Source: Streptomyces sp. S.PNR 29
Lineage (GTDB): Bacteria; Actinomycetota; Actinomycetes; Streptomycetales; Streptomycetaceae
Assembly: GCF_030386795.1 (NCBI RefSeq)
Contig: NZ_JANUQM010000002.1
Span: forward strand, 310,001 to 374,000
Length of the DNA stretch: 64,000 nucleotides
Reading direction: 5' to 3'
The notes beneath the pieces were generated by a model that saw only the letters and a list, made by a program, of their open reading frames with translations, was not told where the DNA came from and searched no databases. This document shows positions 16,857-25,748 of the stretch, in pieces. The position numbers and the translations under genes were made by a program. Positions within the stretch are counted from its first letter, which is position 1. Each line of letters starts with the position of its first letter.

Positions 16857-17909
16857 ATGGCGCAACAGGCGTACATGACGGAGACGGCGGACGGCGGCTC
16901 GGGGCCCGAGCACCGGGGAGCCCGGCTTCGGCGCCTGCTCGACCGGCTGAGGAACAGCTTCCGCGGTGACGCGCGGATCTGGCGCCGCGGGGTGATCACG
17001 GCCCTGCTCGCGGTGCTGCTGGCGCTGGTCATGCTGGCGCACGCGCAGATTCCCAACGCCATCGGCAACCTGGGCAGCCTCACGGAGACCTTCCTGCCCT
17101 GGCTGGGCCTGTTGGTGCCGGTGCTGCTCGCCGTCGCCGTCGTCCGCAGGTCGGCGACCGCACTGATCGCGGTGCTGCTCCCGGCCATCGTGTGGCTGAA
17201 CCTCTTCGGCGGGCTGCTCACCGACAAGGCCGGCGCCGGCGGCGACCTGACGATGGCCACGCACAACGTCAACGCGGACAACACCGACCCGTCCGGCACC
17301 GCCCGGGACGTGGCCGCGTCCGGCGCGGACGTGCTGGCCCTGGAGGAGCTGACGGCCTCGGCGGTGCCGACGTACGAGAGGGCGCTGGCGGCGACGTACA
17401 AGTACCACTCGGTACAGGGGACCGTCGGGCTGTGGAGCAAGTACCCGCTGAGCGATGTGAAGGCCGTCGACATCAAGCTGGGCTGGACGCGCGCGATGCG
17501 GGCCACGGTGACCACGCCGGCCGGGCAGGTCGCGGTGTACGTGGCCCATCTGCCGTCGGTGCGGGTGAAGATGGAGGCCGGGTTCACGGCCCGGCAGCGG
17601 GACAAGAGCGCCGACGCGCTCGGCGAGGCCATCGCCGACGAGAAGCTGCCGAAGGCCGCACTGCTCGGCGACCTCAACGGCACCATGAACGACCGCGCGC
17701 TCAACGCCGTGACCTCCCAGATGCGCTCCACGCAGGGCGCCGCGGGCGACGGCTTCGGGTTCAGCTGGCCGGCGTCGTTCCCGATGGCCCGGATCGACCA
17801 GATCCTGGTCAAGGGGATCGAGCCGGAGAGCTCCTGGACCCTGCCGGAGACGGGCAGCGACCACCTGCCGATCGCGGCCCGTGTGAAGGTGGCCACATCG
17901 GGGTCGTGA
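16857..17909 (+). CDS. Membrane-anchored endonuclease/exonuclease/phosphatase-family protein
   Basis: 350 aa. The first 120 residues hold a basic cytoplasmic start and three membrane segments (about 45-62, 81-97, 103-119). The rest is an EEP-fold hydrolase facing outside. Catalytic blocks are visible: ATHNVN (Asn), LALEELTASA (metal-binding Glu), VYVAHLPS (His), LLGDLNGTMND (Asp/Asn) and GSDHLPIAARV (Asp/His). The layout matches extracellular nuclease or phosphodiesterase-like proteins of streptomycetes (possible DNA, teichoic acid or phospholipid substrates). ATG 16857 or 16875 are both possible. Monocistronic. Confidence 0.85.
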   Translation: MAQQAYMTETADGGSGPEHRGARLRRLLDRLRNSFRGDARIWRRGVITALLAVLLALVMLAHAQIPNAIGNLGSLTETFLPWLGLLVPVLLAVAVVRRSATALIAVLLPAIVWLNLFGGLLTDKAGAGGDLTMATHNVNADNTDPSGTARDVAASGADVLALEELTASAVPTYERALAATYKYHSVQGTVGLWSKYPLSDVKAVDIKLGWTRAMRATVTTPAGQVAVYVAHLPSVRVKMEAGFTARQRDKSADALGEAIADEKLPKAALLGDLNGTMNDRALNAVTSQMRSTQGAAGDGFGFSWPASFPMARIDQILVKGIEPESSWTLPETGSDHLPIAARVKVATSGS

Positions 17910-18055
17910 AAACGCCTGGTCAAAGGCGTTTCGGCGGATTCCGGCAACCGAGGCTCCACCTCGCGGAATACGCGGGCCGAGAGGCTTTGTTCCGTACTTG
18001 AACATACGAATCGCAGACGTACGGACACATTCGCTTTCGAAAGGCAAGACCCTTC

Positions 18056-19276
18056 ATGCCCCTGGCCCTGCTAGCCCTTGCCGTGGGTGCCTTCGGCATC
18101 GGTACGACCGAGTTCGTGATGATGGGGCTGCTGCCCGATGTCGCGGACGACCTGCACATCTCGATCCCCAGCGCCGGGCATCTGGTCTCGGCGTACGCGC
18201 TGGGCGTCGTCATCGGCGCCCCGCTGCTGGCCGCGGTGACCGCACGGCTGTCCCGCCGGACGGTCCTGATCGGCCTGATGGCCCTGTTCGTCGCGGGCAA
18301 CGCCCTGTCGGCCCTCGCCCCGGACGAGCACTGGCTGCTGGCCGCCCGCTTCCTGAGCGGTCTGCCGCACGGTGCCTTCTTCGGCGTGGGCGCCGTGGTC
18401 GCCACGAACATGGTCGCGCCGGAGCGCAAGGCCCGCTCCGTGTCGCTGATGTTCCTCGGCCTGACGGTCGCCAACGTGGCGGGCGTGCCCGTCGCCACGC
18501 TCATGGGCCAGAACCTGGGCTGGCGGGTGACGTTCCTCGGCGTGAGCGCGATCGGCCTGGCGGCGATAGCGTCGCTGGCGCTGCTGATCCCGCACGACCA
18601 CACCCACGCCACCGCGGCCGGCCTGCGCGGCGAACTGGCCGCCCTGCGTCCCCTGCCGGTCTGGCTGGCGCTCGGCACGACGGTCGCCGGCTTCGGAGCC
18701 CTGTTCTCGGCGTACAGCTACATCGCGCCGATGCTCACGGAGTCCGCCGGGTACGCCGAGGGCAGCGTGACGCTGCTGCTGGCCCTGTTCGGTGTCGGCG
18801 CGACGGCCGGCAACCTGCTCGGCGGCCGACTCGCCGACCACTCGCTGCGGGGCACGCTGTTCGGCGGCCTGATCTCGCTGGTGGTGGTGCTGTCCCTCTT
18901 CCCGCTGCTGATGCGTACGGAGGTCAGCGCGGCCCTGGCGGTGATGCTGCTCGGCACGGCCGCCTTCGCCACCGGCTCCCCGCTCCAGCTGATGGTCATG
19001 GAGAAGGCCTCGGCCGCTCCGTCCCTCGCCTCCTCCGCCAACCAGGCCGCGTTCAACCTGGCCAACGCCGGCGGCGCGTGGATCGGCGGCCTGACCCTGG
19101 CGGCCGGCTTCGGCGCCACGTCTCCGGCGGTCGCCGGGGCGGGCCTGGCAGCGCTGGGGCTGGCGGTGGCCGGCACGGCGTACGCGGTGGACCGGCGCCG
19201 GGTCGTTCCGACGCCCGGCCGCGAGCGCGTGGTCGCCACGCACATACCGCAGCGGACCGAGACGGTCCGGCACTGA
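18056..19276 (+). CDS. DHA1-type MFS exporter (AraJ/Cml-like)
   Basis: A 406-aa, 12-helix transporter. It has GTTEFVMMGLLPDVA in helix 1, the AraJ/chloramphenicol-resistance hallmark, and the loop motif ARLSRRTVLIG. Motif C is replaced by LTVANVAGVPVATLMGQ. The N-terminus is close to the membrane with almost no cytoplasmic tail. Substrate unknown; known relatives pump chloramphenicol, arabinose or purine-like molecules. A long perfect terminator follows. No regulator gene is adjacent. Confidence 0.88.
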   Translation: MPLALLALAVGAFGIGTTEFVMMGLLPDVADDLHISIPSAGHLVSAYALGVVIGAPLLAAVTARLSRRTVLIGLMALFVAGNALSALAPDEHWLLAARFLSGLPHGAFFGVGAVVATNMVAPERKARSVSLMFLGLTVANVAGVPVATLMGQNLGWRVTFLGVSAIGLAAIASLALLIPHDHTHATAAGLRGELAALRPLPVWLALGTTVAGFGALFSAYSYIAPMLTESAGYAEGSVTLLLALFGVGATAGNLLGGRLADHSLRGTLFGGLISLVVVLSLFPLLMRTEVSAALAVMLLGTAAFATGSPLQLMVMEKASAAPSLASSANQAAFNLANAGGAWIGGLTLAAGFGATSPAVAGAGLAALGLAVAGTAYAVDRRRVVPTPGRERVVATHIPQRTETVRH

Positions 19277-19295
19277 CCCGCCGTACCTCCACCGC

Positions 19296-19333
19296 GAAGG
19301 GGGCGCCCGGTGACTCCACCGGGCGCCCCCTTC
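19296..19333 (+). terminator. Strong terminator after the DHA1 MFS gene
   Basis: A 17-bp perfect stem, GAAGGGGGCGCCCGGTG (19296-19312) and its complement (19317-19333), with loop ACTC. Begins 20 bases past the stop. Confidence 0.9.
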
Positions 19334-19393
19334 TGCGACCGGGCTGTGTCCGGGCCGGCCACCGACTCACCGGCCACCAGCCCGACGCTGGGC

Positions 19394-19461
19394 GCTAGGT
19401 CGTGTCCGCAAAGTCCCTCCTGCCCCGCGACGCCGGGATGATCCAAACGACAGGGCCTAGC
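19394..19461. repeat. 68-base element bounded by imperfect 13-bp inverted repeats
   Basis: The left arm GCTAGGTCGTGTC (19394-19406) and the right arm GACAGGGCCTAGC (19449-19461) are complementary at 11 of 13 positions. The right arm contains the TAG stop of the peptidoglycan-binding gene. The left end continues as GTGTCCGCAAAGTCC, which reminds me of streptomycete IS5-family ends. It may be a tiny non-autonomous element or only a hairpin. Confidence 0.35.
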
Positions 19462-19843
19462 AGGCGAAGGGCGCGCCCGGCGAGTTGGCCCAGAAGGAGA
19501 GGAACGACCAGGTCTGGGCACCGATGCGGCCGTCCACGACGATCCGGGCGCACCGCTGGAACTGCGTTGTCGCGGTTTCCGTGAGCCGGCCGAAGTCACC
19601 GTCCTCGTCCAGGCCCGCGTCGATCGCGAAGTTCAGATAGCACTGTGCCTGCTGGACCGCGGGGCCGGAGGAGCCGCGCTGCAGTGCGGGACGGGACTTC
19701 GTGAAGCCGCAGACGTCGTCCGGGCCGACGGTGCGGACGGCCTCGGCGGTTGCGGTCGGACGGTTCTGCGGCGCCGCGATGGCCGTACTCCCCGCGAAGA
19801 GCAGGGAGGCGGCCACCGCTGCCGATGCGAGTGCACACCGCAT
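19457..19843 (-). CDS. Secreted peptidoglycan-binding-domain protein
   Basis: 128 aa. Sec signal peptide, MRCALASAAVAAS followed by a cleavable AIAA region near residue 24. The mature part is a single PG_binding_1 domain: PALQRGSSGPAVQQAQCYLN, then DGDFGRLTETATTQFQ and VDGRIGAQTWSFL. Four Cys (VCGF, QCYL, RCAR, FAC) suggest two disulfides. It has no catalytic domain, so it may bind cell wall or act as a hydrolase cofactor. ATG 19843 is preferred; an in-frame GTG three codons upstream overlaps the GGGGGTGAG ribosome-binding site. The stop lies inside the inverted repeat 19449-19461. Confidence 0.85.
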   Translation of the reverse strand: MRCALASAAVAASLLFAGSTAIAAPQNRPTATAEAVRTVGPDDVCGFTKSRPALQRGSSGPAVQQAQCYLNFAIDAGLDEDGDFGRLTETATTQFQRCARIVVDGRIGAQTWSFLSFWANSPGAPFAC

Positions 19844-19934
19844 GATGCTCACCCCCAGAAGGGCACTTCTCTCACAGTGCACTTCTTTCACATGGTGCGC
19901 TCCCGGCTCGGAGGTCGCACCCGGGGGCGGAGGC

Positions 19935-21695
19935 CTACGCGGTCTCCCGCCACCCGTTGGTGATCGGCAGCCGCCGGTCCTTCCCGAAGCCCTTCGCCGA
20001 GATCTTCGTGCCCGGCGGGTACTGGCGGCGCTTGTACTCGGCCGTGTCGACCATGCGCAGCGTCTTGGTGACGAGCGCGCGGTCGAAGCCGGCGGCGACG
20101 ATCTCGTCGGCGCCCTTGTCCCGGTCGACGTACAGCTCAAGGATCGCGTCCAGCACCGGGTAGTCGGGGAGCGAGTCCGTGTCGACCTGGCCGGGGCGCA
20201 GCTCAGCGCTCGGCGGCTTGGTGATGGAGTTCTCCGGGATCGGCGGGGTCTGGCCCCGCTCCCGCGCCGCGCGGTTGCGCCACTCGGCGAGGCGGAAGAT
20301 CGACGTCTTGTAGACGTCCTTGATGGGGCCGTACGCGCCCACCGAGTCGCCGTACAGCGTCGAGTAGCCCACCGCCAGTTCCGACTTGTTGCCGGGGGCG
20401 AGGACGATGTGGCCCTCCTGGTTGGAGATCGCCATCAACAGCGTTCCCCGCAGGCGCGACTGGAGGTTCTCCTCCGCCAGGCCCGTCAGGCCCAGCGACC
20501 CCATGTACGCGTCGAACATCGGCTCGATGGCGACGGTGCGGTAGTTCAGGCCCGTACGCCGGGCCAGCTCCGCCGCGTCGTCCCGGGAGTGGTCGGAGGA
20601 GTACTTCGACGGCATCGACACGCCGTACACGTTCTGCGCGCCCAGCGCGTCGCAGGCGATCGCCGCGACCAGGGACGAGTCGATGCCGCCGGACAGGCCG
20701 ATGAGGACGGACTTGAAGCCGTTCTTCGCCACATAGGCCCGCAGGCCCACGACCAGCGCCGAGTAGACCTCCTCGTCGTCGTCCAGCCGGTCCGCGTAGC
20801 CGCCGGTCAGCTCCGGCTCGTAGGCGGGGAGCGGGTCCTCGGACAGGATCACGCGGTCGATGCGCAGGCCGTCGTCGACGACCACGCCCGTCGCCGGCGC
20901 GTCCGCCGCCGCGGCCGGAAGGTCGAGGTCCAGCACCACACAGCCCTCCGCGAACTGCGGGGCACGGGCGACGACCTCACCGTCGGCGTCCACCACGATC
21001 GAGTCGCCGTCGAAGACCAGTTCGTCCTGGCCGCCGATCATGGCGAGGTAGGCGGTGGTGCAGCCGGCCTCCTGGGCCCGCTTGCGGACCAGCTCCAGGC
21101 GCGTGTCGTCCTTGTTGCGCTCGTACGGCGAGGCGTTGACGGAGACCAGGAGGCCGGCCCTGGCCGAGCGCGCCGCCGGGACACGGCCGCCGTCCTGCCA
21201 CAGGTCCTCGCAGATGGCGAGGGCCACGTCGATGCCGCGCACCCGCAGGACCGGCATCGAGTCGCCGGGCACGAAGTAGCGGAACTCGTCGAAGACGCCG
21301 TAGTTGGGAAGGTGGTGCTTGGCGAAGGTCAGCACCACCTCGCCCCCGTACAGCACCGCGCCCGCGTTCTGCGGGGCCCCCGCCGGCTGGCCGTACTTCG
21401 GCTGGGCGGTCTCGCAGCGGTCGAGGTAGCCGACGATCACCGGCAGCTCGCCGAAGCCCTCGTCGGCCAGGCGGGCGGCCAGGTTTCTCAGAGCCGCGCG
21501 GGACGCCTCCACGAAGGACGGCCTGAGGGCCAGGTCCTCGACGGGATACCCGGTCAGCGCCATCTCCGGGAACGCCACCAGATGCGCTCCCTGCTCGGCG
21601 GAGTGCCGGGTCCAGCGGACGATCGACTCGGCGTTTCCGGCGAGGTCGCCGACGCTGGAGTCGATCTGGTTCAGGGCGAGGCGTAGTTGAGGCAC
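19935..21695 (-). CDS. nadE: Glutamine-dependent NAD+ synthetase
   Basis: Final step of NAD synthesis: amidates nicotinic acid adenine dinucleotide using glutamine and ATP. 586 aa. The N-terminal nitrilase-type glutaminase domain has the triad Glu44 (FPEMALTGYP), Lys126 (KHHLPNYGVF) and Cys162 (AICEDLW). The C-terminal synthetase domain has the P-loop SGGIDSS (334-340) and the conserved NKSELAVGYSTLYGD. Start GTG 21695, within 25 bases of a stop-rich region. Glutaminase-linked form, so this adds another glutamine user to the nitrogen-rich neighbourhood. Monocistronic. Confidence 0.96.
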   Translation of the reverse strand: MPQLRLALNQIDSSVGDLAGNAESIVRWTRHSAEQGAHLVAFPEMALTGYPVEDLALRPSFVEASRAALRNLAARLADEGFGELPVIVGYLDRCETAQPKYGQPAGAPQNAGAVLYGGEVVLTFAKHHLPNYGVFDEFRYFVPGDSMPVLRVRGIDVALAICEDLWQDGGRVPAARSARAGLLVSVNASPYERNKDDTRLELVRKRAQEAGCTTAYLAMIGGQDELVFDGDSIVVDADGEVVARAPQFAEGCVVLDLDLPAAAADAPATGVVVDDGLRIDRVILSEDPLPAYEPELTGGYADRLDDDEEVYSALVVGLRAYVAKNGFKSVLIGLSGGIDSSLVAAIACDALGAQNVYGVSMPSKYSSDHSRDDAAELARRTGLNYRTVAIEPMFDAYMGSLGLTGLAEENLQSRLRGTLLMAISNQEGHIVLAPGNKSELAVGYSTLYGDSVGAYGPIKDVYKTSIFRLAEWRNRAARERGQTPPIPENSITKPPSAELRPGQVDTDSLPDYPVLDAILELYVDRDKGADEIVAAGFDRALVTKTLRMVDTAEYKRRQYPPGTKISAKGFGKDRRLPITNGWRETA

Positions 21696-21843
21696 GGGCC
21701 CAGTCTAGACGCCACTAATCGTCAAAGCGACACAATGGGGTGTGGTCCAGCCCACGCGTCCCGCGGGTGTGACCTGCGGTACTGCCAGGACGGGCGGCAA
21801 CGGTGACTATGGGGCCCCATGTCCGACAAGGGAAAGGGGCGCC

Positions 21844-21996
21844 ATGGGTGAGCACGTGCACGTCCGGTTCAGCGAGTTCCTGGGCGTCTCGGAGAACGGG
21901 GAGCTGGTCGAGCGGTCCCGCTGCCGGTGCGGGGCCACGTGGACCAGGACGTACCGCGAGGAGGACGGAGAGCCGAGCCCTCCGTCCTCCTCATGA
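21844..21996 (+). CDS. Small protein with a CxC motif (50 aa)
   Basis: 50 aa, charged, with RCRCGATWTRTYREED. A single Cys pair and flanking Trp/Arg give it a zinc-ribbon half-knuckle look, but there is no second pair within the chain. ATG 21844 follows GGAAAGGGGC. The last 13 codons lie in a perfect 13-bp inverted repeat (21958-21992) that looks like a transcription terminator, so the C-terminal acidic/Pro-Ser tail is partly dictated by RNA structure. Conserved hypothetical at best. Confidence 0.65.
   Translation: MGEHVHVRFSEFLGVSENGELVERSRCRCGATWTRTYREEDGEPSPPSSS
21958..21992. terminator. Terminator-like hairpin inside the 3' end of a gene
   Basis: GAGGAGGACGGAG (21958-21970) and CTCCGTCCTCCTC (21980-21992), a perfect 13-bp stem with a 9-base loop, ending one base before the TGA stop of the 50-aa gene. 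The S53 protease gene converges from the other side (stop at 22036), so the hairpin may work for both. Confidence 0.65.
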
Positions 21997-22035
21997 TCCT
22001 GCTCCTGATCCTGTTCCTGCTGCTCCCGGCAGGGG

Positions 22036-23976
22036 TCAGCGCCGCCGGTACGACTCGACGTAACCGTTCGCGGGCGTGCCCACGCCGGTGACGTCGTCAT
22101 AGCCCTTCACGGCCTTCAGCGAGCTGTCCTTGCCGAGGCTGCGGACGGAGGTCGCCAGACCGCCCGTCGCGTCGTAGCCGTTCACGAAGTCGACGCGGGC
22201 GACCGCGAGGCCGGAGCCCGTCGGGTTGTCGGTGACGTCGTGGTAGACCTTCGAACCGTACTTCGCGTAGATCTGCGGGTTGGCGAAGCCGATCGGCTTG
22301 CCGCCGCGCGCCTCCTGGGCGAGGGCCTGGACGGCCGCGATCACCGGCGAGGCGAGCGAGGTGCCGCCGATGCGGTACTCGCTGTAGGCCTGCCCGCCCT
22401 CGGGAAGGGTCTGGGTCTGGCCGACCAGGAACCCGGTGTTCGGATCGGCGATCGCCGAGATGTCCGGGACGACACGGTTGCCCGCGGCGCTGTTGGCCTT
22501 GGCGAGCGAGTCCGGGACGACGCCCTTCTGGTAGTACGGCTCGGCCACCGTCCTGCTGGTGCCGCCGCCCGCGCCCGAGGTGAAGGCGCCGGGGAAGTCC
22601 ACCCAGCTCTTGCCGTCGGAGGAGAGAAGCGCCTTCTCGGTGCCCCAGCCGGTCTCCCACAGGTACGTGTCGTCCTTGCCGACCGCCAGCGAGGTGCCGC
22701 CGACCGCCGTCACCCACGCCGAGTTGGCCGGGGTGTCGACCTGCTTGGTACCGGTGTTGGCGACCTCGTCGCCGTTGTCGCCGGAGGAGAAGTAGAAGCC
22801 GATGCCCTGCACCGCGCCGAGCTGGAACACCTGGTCGTAGGCGGCGGCCAGGTCCGGCGTCTGGTTGGCCTCGATGTCGCCCCACGAGTTGGAGACGATG
22901 TCGGCCAGGTGCTTGTCGACGATCTTGCTCAGCGAGTCGAGCAGGTCGTCGTCGTAGCAGGAGGCGGCACCCACGTACGTGATGTGCGCGGCCGGCGCGA
23001 CCGCGTGCACGGCCTCGACGTCGAGGGTCTCCTCGCCGTACCAGCCGGCCGCCGAACACTCCTTGGTGTGGACGTAGTGCTTGGGCAGGACCTGGTTCAG
23101 CTGGCCGCTGGTGTAGGCCGCGTCGCCGTGCTTCTTCGCGTAGGTGGCCGCGTCATAGGCGATGGTCGGCGAGGCGTAGGCGTCGGTGATGGCGACGCGC
23201 ACCCCCTTGCCCGTGTGCGTGCCCGCGCCGTACGCCGCCCGCAACTGCTTGCCCGTGTACCCCTTGACCGCGTACGGGATCTTCGTGCCGTACGCGTCCG
23301 GCAGCGTGCTCGCGATGTTCGAGCCGTAGGAGGAGGAGAACGGCCCGGCGTTGCGGAACACGGTCTCCGGCGGCGGCAGCTGGTCCTGGTGGTCCGCCTT
23401 GTGGGGCGCGTTGTCCAGGCCGGTGACCGTCAGAACGGCGCCGTTCAGGCTCTGCGGCACCGAGGCCGACCGCGCCGGGGCCCGGTAGGTGTGGGCACCC
23501 TTGGCGAAGTTGTGCAGCTGGGTGCCGAAGGCCTTCTCGGCGGCGGCCACGTCACCGGTGACGGCGATGTAGTGCGGCGTGACGGACGCGACCTTCAGGC
23601 CCGCCGAGGTGAGCCAGGCCCGCACGGCGGCCACCTGGGCCCTGGTCGCCCCGAAGCGCGCCTGTGCCTGCTTGGCGCTCAGGTACTCGCCGTACGAGGC
23701 CGAGCCCGGGTCGGACACCGCTCTGGCGTACGCGGCGAGGCCGGACGCGTCCCGGCCGGCGAGGTAGACCCGGGCCGAGACCGGGGCGCTGTCGGAGGTC
23801 GTGCCCTTGTCGGCCTTGGTCGTGGCCCACGCGGGCTTGGTGCCGGCGAGTATGTCCCGGAGCGGGTGGTCCGCGGCGTGGGCCGCGGGAATACCGAGCG
23901 CCAGCGCGCCGGCGAGCATGGGCAGTGTCGCCGCCATGCTGACCCCGGCGCGCACCGTGGCGCGGTTGGATCTCAT
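22036..23976 (-). CDS. Secreted S53-family (sedolisin/kumamolisin) serine-carboxyl protease
   Basis: 646 aa. Signal peptide (MRSNRATVRAG, a hydrophobic core, then PAAHA). It is followed by a pro-kumamolisin activation domain (about residues 45-190) and a catalytic domain to the end. Catalytic Glu and Asp are in GEETLDVEAVHAVAP, oxyanion Asp is near SNSWGDIEAN, and nucleophile Ser is in GGTSLASPVIAAV. The C-terminal calcium-binding Asp-rich loop (YHDVTDNPTGSG) is also present. The start at 23976 is supported by CAGGGGG and a proper signal; the upstream ATG at 24012 is not. Such tripeptidyl- or endo-acting acid proteases are common secreted enzymes in Streptomyces. Confidence 0.93.
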   Translation of the reverse strand: MRSNRATVRAGVSMAATLPMLAGALALGIPAAHAADHPLRDILAGTKPAWATTKADKGTTSDSAPVSARVYLAGRDASGLAAYARAVSDPGSASYGEYLSAKQAQARFGATRAQVAAVRAWLTSAGLKVASVTPHYIAVTGDVAAAEKAFGTQLHNFAKGAHTYRAPARSASVPQSLNGAVLTVTGLDNAPHKADHQDQLPPPETVFRNAGPFSSSYGSNIASTLPDAYGTKIPYAVKGYTGKQLRAAYGAGTHTGKGVRVAITDAYASPTIAYDAATYAKKHGDAAYTSGQLNQVLPKHYVHTKECSAAGWYGEETLDVEAVHAVAPAAHITYVGAASCYDDDLLDSLSKIVDKHLADIVSNSWGDIEANQTPDLAAAYDQVFQLGAVQGIGFYFSSGDNGDEVANTGTKQVDTPANSAWVTAVGGTSLAVGKDDTYLWETGWGTEKALLSSDGKSWVDFPGAFTSGAGGGTSRTVAEPYYQKGVVPDSLAKANSAAGNRVVPDISAIADPNTGFLVGQTQTLPEGGQAYSEYRIGGTSLASPVIAAVQALAQEARGGKPIGFANPQIYAKYGSKVYHDVTDNPTGSGLAVARVDFVNGYDATGGLATSVRSLGKDSSLKAVKGYDDVTGVGTPANGYVESYRRR

Positions 23977-24140
23977 GGAACCCCCTGTGCGGTTCGTTCG
24001 CGAGTGGATCACTCGACGCTGGCCACTCTTGCGATGAACCGTTCATGCCAGGGGAATGCGGAGGCCAAGAAGCCCCCAAGGACTCGCGAAACAAGGGGAT
24101 TTGGGCGTTACGTCCGCGAAGCCGGCGGAGCCGGGCGGGA

Positions 24141-24764
24141 CTAGTCCCGTGGCTTCGCGCCCCGCTCCTTGAGCATGTCCGCCATCAGCTGGATCTCCGA
24201 CTCCTGCGCCTCCACCATCCCCTGCGCGAGCCGCTTCTCCACGCCGACCGCGCACCGGTCGACACAGCCCTCGGCCATGTGCACGCCGCCCTTGTGATGG
24301 TCCGTCATGAGCTGGAGGTAGAAGATCTCCGCCTGCTTCCCGCTGAGCGTCCGGAGCTTCTCCAGCTCACTGTTGGTGGCCATCCCCGGCATCAGCGCGC
24401 CGTCCTTGCCGGAGGCCATGCCGCCCATGTCCATCCAGGTCATCGGCGGGTCCGACGACACCTTCGGCAGCCCCCACAGGTCGAGCCAGCCGAGCAGCAT
24501 GCCCCGCTGGTTCGCCTGCGTCTGCGCGATGTCGTACGCGAGCCGCCGCACCTCCTCGTCCTTCGTGCGGTCGCGCACGATGTACGACATCTCCACGGCC
24601 TGCTGGTGGTGCACCGCCATGTCGCGCGCGAATCCGGCGTCCGCGGAGCCGGCGGACGGCGTCTCACCGGTGCCGCCGTCCTCGGCGACCGCGTAGGTGA
24701 TCGCGCCGGCCGCGACGAGAGCCGCCGCGGCGGCCCCCGCGATCCAGCCGACGTGCCGCCTCAC
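24141..24764 (-). CDS. DUF305-family exported protein
   Basis: 207 aa. One N-terminal membrane segment or signal anchor (about residues 6-25) is followed by the DUF305 ferritin-like helical domain. Characteristic His/Met-rich blocks are FARDMAVHHQQAVEM and the repeat-like MTDHHKGGVHMAEGC; a Met-rich loop MTWMDMGGMASGK lies between. These suggest metal (copper) binding, a family inference. Start GTG 24764 overlaps the stop of the DUF3105 gene (GTGA at 24761-24764), so the two proteins are translationally coupled. Confidence 0.87.
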   Translation of the reverse strand: MRRHVGWIAGAAAAALVAAGAITYAVAEDGGTGETPSAGSADAGFARDMAVHHQQAVEMSYIVRDRTKDEEVRRLAYDIAQTQANQRGMLLGWLDLWGLPKVSSDPPMTWMDMGGMASGKDGALMPGMATNSELEKLRTLSGKQAEIFYLQLMTDHHKGGVHMAEGCVDRCAVGVEKRLAQGMVEAQESEIQLMADMLKERGAKPRD

Positions 24765-25426
24765 TGCGACAGCCCTCCCGTGCACGCGGCGCCCGGCTCG
24801 GGCGTCTGCTCGCCCTGGACGTACTTCTCGAAGAACTTGTCGACGTTCGGGTCCTTCGCGCCCGTCACCGTGCGCTGGTGGCCCCAGGCCGAGAGCATGA
24901 TCGGGTCCTGCTGCTCCTCGTCCGGGCTCATCAGCGTGTACGGCGTCTTCCTCACCTTCGCCGCCAGCGCGTCCACGTCGGCCTTCGCGGCCTTGCTGGT
25001 GTACGTCACCCACACCGCGCCGTGCTCCAGCGAGTGCACGGCGTTCTCGTCCTTGACCGCCTTGGTGTAGACGTCGCCGTTGCAGTTCATCCAGACCGGG
25101 TTGTGGTCGCCGCCGACCGGGGGCTCGACCGGGTACTTCACGCTCTTGGTGACGTGGGTGCGGGACAGCTTCCCCTTCCAGGTCTTCACGCCGTCGGCAC
25201 CCGTGACGAACCGCCCGGAGGACTTGGAGTCGCTCGCCACGCTGTCGGAGTCGTCGGACTGCGACCGGACGAGGACGACACCGCCGGCCACGAGAGCGGC
25301 CACCACCACGACACTGGCCCCGATCACCAGGATCCGGTTGCGCCGCTCACGGGCCTGCTCGGCACGCCGCATCTCCTGTATGCGCTCCTGGCGCGCGCCG
25401 GTGCTGCTCTTCTTGGCGGATCCCAT
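24761..25426 (-). CDS. DUF3105-family membrane protein
   Basis: 221 aa. A basic cytoplasmic N-terminus (about 30 residues) precedes one membrane segment (about 31-53) and an exported DUF3105 domain. The hallmark residues are present: GGDHNPVWMNCNGDVY and NAVHSLEHGAVWVTY (HSLEHG). The function of this family is unknown; it often sits with DUF305 genes, as here. ATG 25426 is chosen because the TM topology begins there; upstream in-frame starts read into non-coding DNA. Coupled by a 4-base overlap to the DUF305 gene. Probably acts with it at the membrane surface. Confidence 0.88.
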   Translation of the reverse strand: MGSAKKSSTGARQERIQEMRRAEQARERRNRILVIGASVVVVAALVAGGVVLVRSQSDDSDSVASDSKSSGRFVTGADGVKTWKGKLSRTHVTKSVKYPVEPPVGGDHNPVWMNCNGDVYTKAVKDENAVHSLEHGAVWVTYTSKAAKADVDALAAKVRKTPYTLMSPDEEQQDPIMLSAWGHQRTVTGAKDPNVDKFFEKYVQGEQTPEPGAACTGGLSQ

Positions 25427-25748
25427 GCGTGAGTCCTTCTGGGGAAAGGGACGGTCGGGTCCGCTGATCGTAATGGTGAAGGAGTGACGTTTCGTAGGGC
25501 CGGCACGGGAAAGGCGCCTCGGACGCGGCCTTCCGATGGGACGCCCATTACGGATGTCGGTCCGAGCAGGCAAGATGGGCGGTGAGCAGCACACCTGCCG
25601 TTGGTGAGGCGTTCAGGCCGGGGCCGCCCGGCCGATCAAGGTCCGCAACGCGCATGAAATGGTGTTGTGGTGGGATGCTCAGGTGCCCTACCGCCTCCCG
25701 TGGTGTGGGAGACAGGCGGCCTGACCAGCAAGGATGGGGAAGCGGAAG
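25427..25748. other. Divergent promoter region between DUF3105 and glnA2
   Basis: 322 bases without a credible gene. The last 60 bases, upstream of glnA2, contain an imperfect stem-loop: CCGCCTCCC (25691-25699) opposite GGGAGACAGGCGG (25707-25719). It would lie in the glnA2 5' leader. I see no clear GlnR box or other named operator. Confidence 0.5.
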
